Source: Agromyces atrinae (GTDB taxonomy: Bacteria > Actinomycetota > Actinomycetes > Actinomycetales > Microbacteriaceae). Taken from it: a stretch of 64,000 nt of DNA. The notes under the pieces were generated by a model. It was not told the DNA's origin. It saw nothing but the letters and a program-made list of their open reading frames with translations, and made no database searches. A program made the translations under genes and the position numbers. The stretch lies in contig NZ_JACCBI010000001.1 of the NCBI RefSeq assembly GCF_013407835.1, forward strand, positions 1,054,001 to 1,118,000, written 5' to 3'. This document shows, in pieces, positions 25,607 to 33,586 of this stretch. The number at the start of each line of letters is the position of its first letter. Within the stretch, counting starts at the first letter, position 1.

Positions 25607-25960
25607 ATGGCCCTCGAGATGTCTCCCGAGGACTTCGAACGCCTCGTCGTCGATGAACTCGACGAACTCCCCGACGACATGTTCGACGGCCTCGACAATG
25701 TCGTGTTCGTGGTCGAGGACCGACCCGAGGACGGCTCGCTCGATCTCCTCGGACTCTATGACGGCGTCGCCCTCACCGAACGTGATCGGTACGGCTTCGG
25801 AGAGATGCCCGACCGCGTCATCCTCTACCGCGAATCGCTGCTCGCGATCTGTGCCGACGAAGACGAGCTCCGCGACGAGATCCACATCACTCTCGTGCAC
25901 GAGATCGCGCACTTCTACGGAATCGACGACGACAGGCTGCACGAGCTCGGCTGGGCGTAA
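25607..25960 (+). CDS. minimal zincin-like metallopeptidase family protein
   Basis: A 117-residue protein of the DUF1025/MpaA-like small zincin family. The C-terminal half has the zinc motif HEIAHFYGIDDDRLHELG, i.e. HExxH with a further His, and the N-terminal half is strongly acidic (DELDELPDDMFDGLD). Substrates are unknown. The ATG at 25607 is preferred over an in-frame start inside the tRNA-His gene; GAAGGCAGAA lies just upstream. It starts 30 nt after the tRNA. Confidence 0.85.
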   Translation: MALEMSPEDFERLVVDELDELPDDMFDGLDNVVFVVEDRPEDGSLDLLGLYDGVALTERDRYGFGEMPDRVILYRESLLAICADEDELRDEIHITLVHEIAHFYGIDDDRLHELGWA

Positions 25961-25972
25961 GCCCGCTCGGGT

Positions 25973-25978
25973 TAGCCT
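25973..25978 (+). promoter_or_regulatory. leaderless -10 box
   Basis: TAGCCT, 6 nt, then GTG at 25985, supporting GTG as the start of the DD-carboxypeptidase-like gene. Confidence 0.6.
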
Positions 25979-25984
25979 GAGGCA

Positions 25985-27235
25985 GTGAGTTCCGTCAGTC
26001 CCGGCCGTGTCGTCGGCATCATCGTCGGCGCGGTCGCGATCCTCGCGATCGGCCTCTACGGCCCTGTCACCCTGCTCGGCCCGCTGCCCCCGGCCACCGT
26101 CACGGCCATGGCGCCCTCGACGGGTGCCGCGGAGGCGACGGTCGCCGCCATGCCCGCCGACGGTGCCAACGCCGTCGTGATCTCCCCCGCCGGAGCCGAA
26201 CCCGACGCCGCGGTGCTCTCGACGAGCGGTATCGCCGAGGCCGTGCCCATCGGAGGTTCGGCGAAGATCATCACGCTCCTCGTCGCACTCGATGCGAAGC
26301 CGCTCACGGCGGGCGAGGCCGGCGATGCCGTGCCGATCCTCGCCGCAGACTTCGCCGCCTACGCCGAGTACGGCCGTCAGGACGTCCGCGTGCTGCAGGT
26401 CTCCCCCGGTGACACCTGGTCATACTCCGACGTCGTGCGCGCCGTCGCCCTCGCGTCGAGCAACAACCACGCCGACACGCTCGCCCGCTTCGCGTTCGGC
26501 TCGGTCGACGCATACGTCGCTGCGGCCAACGCGTGGCTCGCCGAGGAAGGCTACGACTCGGTCACCGTCGCGGATGCGACAGGGCTCTCGGGCGACAACG
26601 TCGGCACGGCGACCGACATGGCCCGCCTCGCGGCACGAGCCGTCGCCGATCCGGCTCTCGCGTCGGTCTACGCCGGCGAAACGTCGGGCAGCTCTGCACG
26701 GAGCATCCCCGACTCGAGCGCTCACCTGGCCGACGCCGGCGTGCGCGGGCTCTCCCGCTCGTTCACCGATGAGGCCGGGCTCTGCCTGCTCTTCACGACG
26801 ACGGTCGGAGAAGGCGACGATACCGCGACGGTCACCGGCGCGTTCCTCCGCATGCCCGACTACGAGACCCTCGACCCGGCCGTCGTGGGTCTTCGCGACA
26901 GCCTCGCGGGCGGGATCGGGCCGGTCGAGGTCATCGCCGCCGGTCAGCCCTACGCGACCATCTCTACGCCGTGGGGTGCGACGGCGCGAGCCGTCGCCGC
27001 GGTGTCGAAGTCGCAGAGCGGTCTCGATGGCGCGGGAGGCGACGTCAGCCTCGACATCCCGCCTGTCACGACGGCGACCGAAGGGGCGACGATCGGTCGC
27101 GTGACCGTCGCCACCCCCGGCGGTGACGTCTCGGCGCCGCTGCAGATCGATCGCACGATCCGCGACCCCGGTGTGTTCTGGCGCCTGATGAATCCGGTTC
27201 CGGTCATCGAAGCGCTCATCGAGTCAGCGGACTAG
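25985..27235 (+). CDS. D-Ala-D-Ala carboxypeptidase-fold protein, apparently inactive
   Basis: A 416-residue membrane-anchored protein (helix about 8-32, outside afterwards) of peptidase family S11 (PBP5/DacA-like). The fold is recognisable from the context of each motif. The nucleophile motif SxxK reads GGSAK (residues 90-94) with Gly91 where the serine should be. The SxN motif survives as SSNN (158-161). The KTG motif, expected before TTDEAG, reads SRS (257-259) before FTDEAG. With both the acylating Ser and the KTG missing, it should not act as a carboxypeptidase and is more likely a peptidoglycan-binding or regulatory pseudoenzyme. It ends in a CTAG shared with the convergent gene. Confidence 0.8.
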   Translation: MSSVSPGRVVGIIVGAVAILAIGLYGPVTLLGPLPPATVTAMAPSTGAAEATVAAMPADGANAVVISPAGAEPDAAVLSTSGIAEAVPIGGSAKIITLLVALDAKPLTAGEAGDAVPILAADFAAYAEYGRQDVRVLQVSPGDTWSYSDVVRAVALASSNNHADTLARFAFGSVDAYVAAANAWLAEEGYDSVTVADATGLSGDNVGTATDMARLAARAVADPALASVYAGETSGSSARSIPDSSAHLADAGVRGLSRSFTDEAGLCLLFTTTVGEGDDTATVTGAFLRMPDYETLDPAVVGLRDSLAGGIGPVEVIAAGQPYATISTPWGATARAVAAVSKSQSGLDGAGGDVSLDIPPVTTATEGATIGRVTVATPGGDVSAPLQIDRTIRDPGVFWRLMNPVPVIEALIESAD

Positions 27236-27507
27236 ACGGTCGCGGTCCACTCGTTGTTCTCGTCGTCGGAGGCGACGGGGTCGGAGTCAGGAGCGTCGAA
27301 GCGGTACGCGACGCGCAGCTGACCGGCGACATCGCGCTCGTCGACGGCGTCGTACCAGAACGTCGACTCGAGCCCGTCGACCGCGGCCACCATGGCGATG
27401 CGCTTCTCGGCCGCGCCTCCGATGAGGCTACGGGTGTCGAACTCGCCCTCGAGGGGGCCGTCGACGAACTCGGCGAGGTACTGGGCGGGGGTGGATTCTT
27501 CAGTCAT
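27232..27507 (-). CDS. small acidic protein, unknown function
   Basis: A 91-residue acidic protein (about 20 Asp/Glu) with no membrane segment or known motif. ATG at 27507 overlaps the kinase stop (ATGA), so it is the last gene of the thiamine-type transport operon by position. Its TAG stop lies in CTAG, shared in opposite orientation with the stop of the gene at 25985. The family is unrecognised. Confidence 0.6.
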   Translation of the reverse strand: MTEESTPAQYLAEFVDGPLEGEFDTRSLIGGAAEKRIAMVAAVDGLESTFWYDAVDERDVAGQLRVAYRFDAPDSDPVASDDENNEWTATV

Positions 27508-28094
27508 GATCCCACCGTAGACCCGGCGTCTCCGCGGATCGTGTGAGTCTCCGCCGCTGGCGCATCCGTGTCGACGACGATGTCGGCGCGACGTTCGGGG
27601 TCGGCTCGGTCGACGTACGCACGCCACTGCTCGTCCCACATCGTCCAGTGCTCGTCGAAGCCTCCGGCATCGCGCTCGAGGGCCCGGGTCTTCCTCACCG
27701 CGTCCGGTGCCGAGACCCAGACATGGAACAGCACGCGGGATCTTGTGACGTCGTCGCCGAAGGCGCCGCACCCCTCGACGACGAGGAGCCCCGGCGCGAC
27801 ATCCGCCCACTCGCCGGGTTCGTTCCGCGCCCAGTCCCAGCGCCGCCAGCCACCACGCTCACCGCGCCTCCACGGACCGAGGATGCCGGTCTGCACCGTC
27901 TCGATGGCGGCATCGAGCCCCGACCAGCCGGGATAGATGTCGTCGAGCCTCACGAGCGCCGTCGGCCGCGCTCCACGTGCCGCGACGAGGGAATCGGCGA
28001 ACGTGGACTTGCCCGACCCGCTCGGACCGTCGATGAGGATGGCCGACACGTCGTCTCGGTGAAGGATGGCGCGGAGGGCCTCGTCGGGCGTCAC
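27504..28094 (-). CDS. P-loop kinase-like ATP-binding protein
   Basis: A 196-residue protein with Walker A IDGPSGSGKST near residue 20, LVRLDDIYPGW near 48 (a uridine-kinase-like Asp switch), Walker B-like LLVVEGCGAFG near 108 and a lid rich in Arg/Trp. It resembles small-molecule kinases of the uridine/pantothenate/AAA type. GTG at 28094 overlaps the stop of the transporter T gene (GTGA), and its own stop overlaps the next small gene. Co-transcription behind a TPP riboswitch makes a role in thiamine-precursor phosphorylation possible, but nothing in the sequence fixes the substrate. Confidence 0.7.
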   Translation of the reverse strand: MTPDEALRAILHRDDVSAILIDGPSGSGKSTFADSLVAARGARPTALVRLDDIYPGWSGLDAAIETVQTGILGPWRRGERGGWRRWDWARNEPGEWADVAPGLLVVEGCGAFGDDVTRSRVLFHVWVSAPDAVRKTRALERDAGGFDEHWTMWDEQWRAYVDRADPERRADIVVDTDAPAAETHTIRGDAGSTVGS

Positions 28095-28894
28095 GATCCG
28101 ATGAACCGGAAGGTGCCGGCGGCGACGGCGGCGCCGAGCGCGATCGCCATGATGCCGAGGGCCGCGATGACGACGACGGGGTCGCGCCAGCCGAGCTGCG
28201 AGGGACGCGCCCACGTGCGGGTGATGCTCGATCCGAACCCGCGGGCCTCCATCGCGACGGCGAGCTTCGTGCCGCGACGCACAGCGAAGACGAGCAGGAC
28301 GAACGACATCGAGAGGAAGCGCCGGATCGTTCCCGAATCGCCCACACCCCGCGCCCGGCGAGCGAGTTCCATGCTGCGCCAGTCCTCGAGGAAGAGGCCG
28401 ATCATGCGCGTTCCCGCGAGCACTCCGAGCACGAAACGACTCGGCAGCTTCGCCACCTGCGAGAGCGCGTCGGCGAGCTCGGTCGGGTCGACGCGTGCGA
28501 ACAGGAGGATGGTCGGCAGGCCGAGCGCGAGAACACGCAGGGTGATCGCGATCGCGAGTTGGATCGAGTTGTCGCTGATCGTCGCGAACCAGAAACTCGC
28601 GTACACCGTGCCGCCCGGCTCGCCGTACAGGAGCATGCTGATGCCCGCGATGGGCGCGAAGAGCAGCACGGGCGCGATGCGGCGGACGAGCTCGGTGAAC
28701 CGCAGCCCCGCGAGGGCGAAGAGCGAGAGTTCGATGACCACCGCGACGAGTGCGCTCACCCAGTCGATCGAGGCGAAGAGCGGCACCGAGAGGATGACGG
28801 CCGCGACGATCTTCGTCACGGGGTTGACGCGGTCGAGGAAGACGACGGGGCGGCGCACCGGAGCGATGGTGGTCTGCTGCAGGGCGACGCTCAT
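28091..28894 (-). CDS. ykoC: ECF transporter T component (CbiQ/YkoC family)
   Basis: A 267-residue energy-coupling membrane protein with about five to six helices (roughly residues 28-60, 66-95, 108-130, 225-262). It has the EcfT coupling signatures ending in A-R-G in the cytosolic region (ARRARGVGDSG and MEARGFGSS). It transmits ATP hydrolysis from the fused ATPase to the S component. It overlaps the ATPase gene by 4 nt and the kinase gene by 4 nt. Confidence 0.88.
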   Translation of the reverse strand: MSVALQQTTIAPVRRPVVFLDRVNPVTKIVAAVILSVPLFASIDWVSALVAVVIELSLFALAGLRFTELVRRIAPVLLFAPIAGISMLLYGEPGGTVYASFWFATISDNSIQLAIAITLRVLALGLPTILLFARVDPTELADALSQVAKLPSRFVLGVLAGTRMIGLFLEDWRSMELARRARGVGDSGTIRRFLSMSFVLLVFAVRRGTKLAVAMEARGFGSSITRTWARPSQLGWRDPVVVIAALGIMAIALGAAVAAGTFRFIGS

Positions 28895-30399
28895 GCGGCC
28901 GCCCTCTCGTCGGTCTGCACGTCGAGGGTGATCGTGTTCGTCCCGAGGTGCTCGACGACACCCGCGTCGTGCGTGACGGAGATGAGCGTCGTGCCCCGTG
29001 CGGTCTCGGCCTGGAGCAGTTCGACGAGCGAGATCCAGCTCACGCGGTCCTGACCGAACGTCGGCTCGTCAAGCACCATCACGCGCGGTCGGGAGGCGAG
29101 CACGGTCGCGACCGAGAGGCGCCGTTTCTGACCGCCCGAGAGCGTGAACGGGTTCGCGCCCGCGAGGGCCGCGAGATCGAGTCGATCGAGCAGCTCGCCG
29201 ACTCGGCGATCGACATCGGATGCCGCCCAGCCGAGACGACGCGGACCGACGGCGAGTTCATCGTGCACGGTCGTCGCGAGGAACTGGTGTTCGGGGTCTT
29301 GGAAGACCGAGCCGATGCGCGTCAGCAGGTCGCGCGACGTCCAGTCGTGGGGACTTCGCCCCGACTTCGCGCCGAGATCCGACTCCGACACCACGCGGCC
29401 GGCGAGCGGGGCGAGGAGGCCGGCGAGCGTCAGCGCGAGTGTCGACTTGCCCGCGCCGTTCGGTCCGAGGACGACGGTCGACGCAGCATGCGGTATCGCG
29501 AGGTCGAGCGGCCACTGCACGGCCCCCGCCGGACGCGTCGACGCCACCGCCGGGCGCGAGCGTCTGCCTCGGGGCGCCCGGCCGACGGCGAGTCCCTCCG
29601 TCGCGAGGACCGCAGCGGCATCGGTGAGCGTCGGGGCAGGAGGAAGCCCGGTCAAGGCACCGGGTACCCACACCCCCGCGGCGGCGAGAGCCGCTGCGGT
29701 GCGCCCGAACACGTCCGCCGGCGCGCCGTCGGCGAGCACTCCGCCGTCGGCATCGAGCACGATGACCCGCGTCATGAGGTCGACCCACACGGGCGTGCGG
29801 TGCTCGACGACGATGAGCGTCGCCTCCGTCTGGGCGACGACGCGCGCGACGGCATCCCGTACCTCCTCGACGCCGACGGGGTCGAGGTTGGCAGTGGGCT
29901 CGTCGAGGAGCAGGAGCGACGGCTGCATCGCGAGCACGCCCGCGAGGGCCAGCCGCTGCTTCTGCCCTCCCGACAGACGACGCGTCTCGTGGTCGAGCGG
30001 GAGATCGAGGCCGACGGAATCGAGAGCGTGCGACACGCGGCGCCAGATCTCGTCGCGCGCGACGCCGAGGTTCTCGCACCCGAACGCGACGTCGTCGCCG
30101 ACCCGCGCGAGCACGACCTGCGAGTCGGGGTCCTGGAGGACCAGTCCGATCCGCCCCCTCTGCTCTTCGGGTCGGCGACCGTCGACGACGAGCTCGCCGG
30201 CGGTCTCGCCCTCGTCGGCACCGCCGAGGAGCCCGGCGAGACCACTCAGCAGAGTGGACTTGCCGGACCCCGACGCCCCGAGGAGGAGCACCCGCTCCCC
30301 CGGCTCGATCGTGACGCTGACGTCACGCACGGCCCAGCGTTTCCGCCCGGCGTGCCGCCAGCCCCACCCGGAGGCCGTGATGCGTGCCCCGCCCGACAT
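28891..30399 (-). CDS. ykoD: ECF transporter, two fused ATPase domains (YkoD type)
   Basis: A 502-residue protein with two complete ABC ATPase domains in one chain. Domain 1 has GASGSGKST near residue 41, LSGGQKQRLAL and LLLLDEPTANLD. Domain 2 has GPNGAGKSTL near 314, LSGGQKRRLSV and MVLDEPTFGQD. Fused A-A subunits are typical of YkoEDC-type thiamine/HMP transporters. The gene starts 5 nt after the S-component gene stop and overlaps the T gene by 4 nt. Confidence 0.9.
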   Translation of the reverse strand: MSGGARITASGWGWRHAGRKRWAVRDVSVTIEPGERVLLLGASGSGKSTLLSGLAGLLGGADEGETAGELVVDGRRPEEQRGRIGLVLQDPDSQVVLARVGDDVAFGCENLGVARDEIWRRVSHALDSVGLDLPLDHETRRLSGGQKQRLALAGVLAMQPSLLLLDEPTANLDPVGVEEVRDAVARVVAQTEATLIVVEHRTPVWVDLMTRVIVLDADGGVLADGAPADVFGRTAAALAAAGVWVPGALTGLPPAPTLTDAAAVLATEGLAVGRAPRGRRSRPAVASTRPAGAVQWPLDLAIPHAASTVVLGPNGAGKSTLALTLAGLLAPLAGRVVSESDLGAKSGRSPHDWTSRDLLTRIGSVFQDPEHQFLATTVHDELAVGPRRLGWAASDVDRRVGELLDRLDLAALAGANPFTLSGGQKRRLSVATVLASRPRVMVLDEPTFGQDRVSWISLVELLQAETARGTTLISVTHDAGVVEHLGTNTITLDVQTDERAAA

Positions 30400-30403
30400 G
30401 CGC

Positions 30404-31051
30404 TCAGACCTCCCGGCGCGATTCCCTGCCGACGGCGAACCGGCTGAGAGCGCCCGTCGCGGCGAGGGCCTTCACGAGGAACCAGCCGAGCACACCGGCG
30501 AGTACGACGCCCGAGACGATGAGCGAGACGAAGTAGATGATGTTGAACTCGACGCTCTTCTCGATGTTGCCGAAGAGGAAGAACTCGAGGATCCACGCAC
30601 CGGCGGCCGCACCGGCACCCGCGAGCGCCGCGGTGACGATCCCGAATCGACGGTAGGCGAACGCCGCGAAGACGAGTTCGGCACCGAGACCCTGGGCGAG
30701 ACCCGAGTAGACCGTCGAGATACCCCAGACGTTGCCGATGAGCGCGGAGACGATCGCCGCGAGCAGTTCGACGAGGAGAGCCGCGCCGGGCTTGCGGATG
30801 ACGAGACCGCCGACGACACCGGCGAGAAGCCAGATGCCGACTGCCGTGCCGCCGAAACCGGGCGTGACGGCGTCAGCGGCCTGGAACCAGAGATAGCCGA
30901 TGGAGTTCCAGGCCCAGAAGACGAGACCCAGTGCGACGCCGAGCACGGCGGCGATGACGATGTCGATGACGCGCCAGCCGAACAGGTCGGAAGCCGACCG
31001 CTTCGGCGCCGGAGCGCTCGTACCTGGAGTGGTGATGGCAGAACTGTGCAC
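30404..31051 (-). CDS. ykoE: ECF transporter S component (YkoE family)
   Basis: A 215-residue membrane protein with about six hydrophobic segments (about 28-48, 56-75, 78-98, 110-130, 136-160, 172-195) and the YkoE-like WNSIGYLWF and GNVWGIS regions. This subunit binds the vitamin, presumably thiamine or hydroxymethylpyrimidine, because a TPP riboswitch precedes it. The GTG start at 31051 is preceded by GAGAGGGG with 8-nt spacing. No ATG is available upstream in frame. Confidence 0.85.
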   Translation of the reverse strand: MHSSAITTPGTSAPAPKRSASDLFGWRVIDIVIAAVLGVALGLVFWAWNSIGYLWFQAADAVTPGFGGTAVGIWLLAGVVGGLVIRKPGAALLVELLAAIVSALIGNVWGISTVYSGLAQGLGAELVFAAFAYRRFGIVTAALAGAGAAAGAWILEFFLFGNIEKSVEFNIIYFVSLIVSGVVLAGVLGWFLVKALAATGALSRFAVGRESRREV

Positions 31052-31083
31052 GTGACGTGCCCCTCTCGAAAGGATGGATAGGG

Positions 31084-31196
31084 CACGGGTGTGAGATTGT
31101 CAGACTCCCTGCGCTGGCATGATCCAGATCAGGTTCGACGGTCGAAGGTTGAGAACCTTCCTCTCAGCCCGGCTCACCGGACTCCCGTGTTCGAGA
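31084..31196 (-). ncRNA. TPP riboswitch (THI element)
   Basis: On the minus strand the conserved THI-box parts appear in order: CTGAGA (31167-31162), a variable arm ending GAACCTGAT, then ATCTGGATCATGCCAGCGCA and GGGA (to about 31106). The P3 hairpin CCGG-TGAG-CCGG precedes CTGAGA. It lies 33 nt upstream of the ykoE start and is on the same strand, so it should control the transport operon in response to thiamine pyrophosphate. Boundaries are approximate. Confidence 0.95.
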
Positions 31197-31213
31197 CGAG
31201 TATAGACCCGCCG

Positions 31214-31543
31214 CTACTTCTTGGCGGCGCGGATGACGCGCGCGAGGGCCCGACCGGCGACGCAGACGAACGGGATTCCGACGACGAGCACCGTGATGAT
31301 GTTCGGTTCGAAGCGCAGGTCTCCTCCGCGCGACACGTACGCGCCGATGGGAACGGAGGCTCCGCCGCCACCGCCGCCCTCGCTGCGGTCGTCGGTCTCG
31401 TCGCTCGTACCGACGCCGAAGCCGTAGTGCGTGTACGCCACGGGGATGATCGTCGTGCCGTCGACCTCGACGGGGTCGCCGTAGACGGCCTTCACGCCGA
31501 ATCCGCTGAATCTGTCTGCAAGGGTCTCAATGATGGAGGGCAT
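31214..31543 (-). CDS. GerW/YtfJ-family protein
   Basis: A 109-residue protein of the GerW (YtfJ) family: MPSIIETLADRFS, KAVYGDPVEVDGTTIIPVAYTHYGFG, a Gly-rich loop of six Gly, and a hydrophobic C-terminal segment (about 84-100) with a basic end. In Bacillus the protein is spore-associated. Here the organism type is non-sporulating, so the role is unknown and the annotation 'sporulation protein' should not be taken literally. It is probably leaderless (TAGCGT 6 nt before ATG). Confidence 0.85.
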   Translation of the reverse strand: MPSIIETLADRFSGFGVKAVYGDPVEVDGTTIIPVAYTHYGFGVGTSDETDDRSEGGGGGGASVPIGAYVSRGGDLRFEPNIITVLVVGIPFVCVAGRALARVIRAAKK

Positions 31544-31549
31544 CCTTCC

Positions 31550-31555
31550 ACGCTA
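31550..31555 (-). promoter_or_regulatory. leaderless -10 box of GerW-like gene
   Basis: TAGCGT, then GGAAGG, then ATG at 31543. GGAAGG directly abuts the ATG and is too close to be a ribosome site, so a leaderless start is favoured. Confidence 0.55.
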
Positions 31556-31589
31556 GCCGCGCCAGAGCCCCGCCGATAGCCCGCCCGGT

Positions 31590-32849
31590 TCATTCCAGGA
31601 AAGGATCACGCCGCTTCGAGCTCTCGACGCGCCCGCCGCGGTCGCGACCGAGCAGGGCCGCGGGGGTGACGCTGCCCTTTCCGTATCGGCTCACGACGTC
31701 GTCGATCGTGCGTTCGGCGTCGCGCCAGTCGTCGTCCGGGTCCCACAGTGCCGCACTGAAGCCGGGTTCGGCGAGGTTCTCGGCCCGCACGCCGATGAGT
31801 CTCACGCGCTCGCCCGCGGCGCCGAGCGCCTCGTACGCGGCGACGGCCTCCTCGTAGATGCGTCGCCCGACGTCGGTCGGCTCACCGAGGGTGCGGGAAC
31901 GCGTGACGGTGCGGAAGTCGGTGTAGCGGAGCTTCAGCACGACCGTGCGACCGAGCAGTCCCGCTCGCCGCAGTCGCACGGCGACATCCTCCGACTGGCG
32001 GAGAAGTGCGCGACGGATGTCGACGGGATCGGTGACGTCGTGGGTGAACGTGACCTCGTGGCCGATGCTCTTCTCCTCGCGCGTCGTCGATACGTCGCGC
32101 GGATCGATGCCGCGCGAGAGCCGAGCGAGCTTCTGCGCGAGCGCGGGCCCGAGCGAGCGTTCGAGCGCATCGACAGGCATGGCCGCGACGTCGCCGACGG
32201 TGCGGAGACCCAGTCGGGTGAGGGATTCTTCGGTGACCTTGCCGACGCCCCACAGGGCCGACACGGGAAGCGGGTGCAGGAAGTCGAGGACGCCGTCAGC
32301 GGGGATGACGAGGAGCCCGTCGGGCTTCGCCCGGCCCGACGCCACCTTGGCGATGAACTTCGACGGCGCGATGCCGACGGAGCACGCGAGGCCTGTCTGT
32401 TCTCGCACCTTCTCGCGCAGCATCCAGCCGATCTCGGCGGGCGAGCCGAGCAGACGACGGGCGCCCGAGACGTCGAGGAAGGCCTCATCGATGCTGAGCT
32501 TCTCGACGAGAGGTGTGATCGACTCGAAGATCGTCATGACCTCGCGGGAGATCGCGGCGTAGCGCGCCATGTCGACGGGGACGACGATCGCGTGCGGGCA
32601 CCGCTGCAGCGCGAGACCCATCGACATCGCCGAGTTGACGCCGTACTTGCGTGCCTCGTAGCTCGCCGCCGAGACGACGCCGCGAGGGCCCTTGCCGCCG
32701 ACGATGACGGGCTTGCCGCGGAGTTCGGGGTTCTTCAGCACCTCGACGGACGCGAAGAAGGCGTCCATGTCGACGTGCATGATGCTCGAACCGGAGTCAT
32801 CGACCGGACCGGTCGTGACTTGCCTGCCGCTGCCGTCCTGCTTGCTCAC
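31590..32849 (-). CDS. dinB: DNA polymerase IV (DinB, Y family)
   Basis: A 419-residue translesion polymerase. The catalytic residues are visible in MHVDMDAFFASVE (near residue 24) and SIDEAFLDVSG (near 122), followed by the little-finger domain. The usual beta-clamp tag (QLxL[FW]) expected near the C-terminus before DDDW reads FSAALW here, so clamp binding may be weak. The GTG start at 32849 follows TAAGGT by 6 nt (leaderless). No LexA-type box is seen upstream, so SOS control is not indicated. Confidence 0.93.
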   Translation of the reverse strand: MSKQDGSGRQVTTGPVDDSGSSIMHVDMDAFFASVEVLKNPELRGKPVIVGGKGPRGVVSAASYEARKYGVNSAMSMGLALQRCPHAIVVPVDMARYAAISREVMTIFESITPLVEKLSIDEAFLDVSGARRLLGSPAEIGWMLREKVREQTGLACSVGIAPSKFIAKVASGRAKPDGLLVIPADGVLDFLHPLPVSALWGVGKVTEESLTRLGLRTVGDVAAMPVDALERSLGPALAQKLARLSRGIDPRDVSTTREEKSIGHEVTFTHDVTDPVDIRRALLRQSEDVAVRLRRAGLLGRTVVLKLRYTDFRTVTRSRTLGEPTDVGRRIYEEAVAAYEALGAAGERVRLIGVRAENLAEPGFSAALWDPDDDWRDAERTIDDVVSRYGKGSVTPAALLGRDRGGRVESSKRRDPFLE

Positions 32850-32855
32850 GGGGAG

Positions 32856-32861
32856 ACCTTA
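32856..32861 (-). promoter_or_regulatory. leaderless -10 box of dinB
   Basis: TAAGGT on the minus strand, 6 nt before the GTG at 32849. Confidence 0.6.
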
Positions 32862-32909
32862 GCGCCCTCCACCGACAACCGGCCGGGTCGAGACGCGGGG
32901 GTGCGAGGG

Positions 32910-33497
32910 TCAGAAGCCGAAGTCGCCACCGAAATCGCCGCCGAAGTCTCCGAAGCCGCCATCGGCGGCACCGGCATCGGCCGACGCATCGCCGGCGGAG
33001 GTGTCGCCCGCAGCGGCATCCGTCTCTCCTGCGCCCATCGCCTCGTCACTCATCGAGTGCGGGAAGAAGGCGTCGGCGATCGCCGTTCCGACGACGAAGC
33101 CGGCGATCGTACCGAGCATCGACGCACCGAACATCTGACCGAACGACGGGCCGTTGCCGCCCGCCTGGGGCGTGAACGCGCGCTCGACGGAACCCGGGGC
33201 ACGGAGCTCCGACCGCGTCGCCGCACGCGCGAGGGCGTTCGGCGCATCGGAGATGGGTCGTTCGCCCGCAGGCGCCTCCTCGGCCAACTGGCGGTAGACG
33301 AGGGCACGCTGTTCGGGTGTCAGGGTCGCGAAGGCCTCACGGTGCGCCTGCTCGATCGTCGCCGCCGGAGCGGTGCGGAGCAGATACCGGTAGCGCTCGA
33401 CGGCGACCTCATCGGCACTCGGCCGTGCGGTACGCGTCGGGGCTGCCGAAGCGGTCTGCGTCTCGTCTCGGCCCAGCAGCCGATCCAGGAATCCCAT
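32910..33497 (-). CDS. protein with one membrane helix and GDFGG tail
   Basis: A 195-residue protein of unknown function. A charged helical N-terminal region (MGFLDRLLGRDE; later REAFATLTPEQRALVYRQL) is followed by a Gly/Phe hydrophobic segment (about 118-140). After it comes an Asp/Ala/Gly-rich tail ending in a short repeat (GGFGDFGGDFGGDFGF). Similar tails occur in small actinobacterial membrane proteins without assigned function. The ATG at 33497 is preceded by GAGAGGG. It is a single gene between gatB and dinB. Confidence 0.65.
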   Translation of the reverse strand: MGFLDRLLGRDETQTASAAPTRTARPSADEVAVERYRYLLRTAPAATIEQAHREAFATLTPEQRALVYRQLAEEAPAGERPISDAPNALARAATRSELRAPGSVERAFTPQAGGNGPSFGQMFGASMLGTIAGFVVGTAIADAFFPHSMSDEAMGAGETDAAAGDTSAGDASADAGAADGGFGDFGGDFGGDFGF

Positions 33498-33586
33498 GTC
33501 ACCCTCTCGTTCCCTCGGAATGATCCGACGGTACGGGAGAAGACGGCGAGAGACCTGTGAGCAGCCCGGACGAGAGCCGAGAGCGA

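Noticed and set aside
31214..31543. GerW homologue as evidence of sporulation
   Set aside because: The family is widespread in non-sporulating actinobacteria and no other sporulation gene is present.
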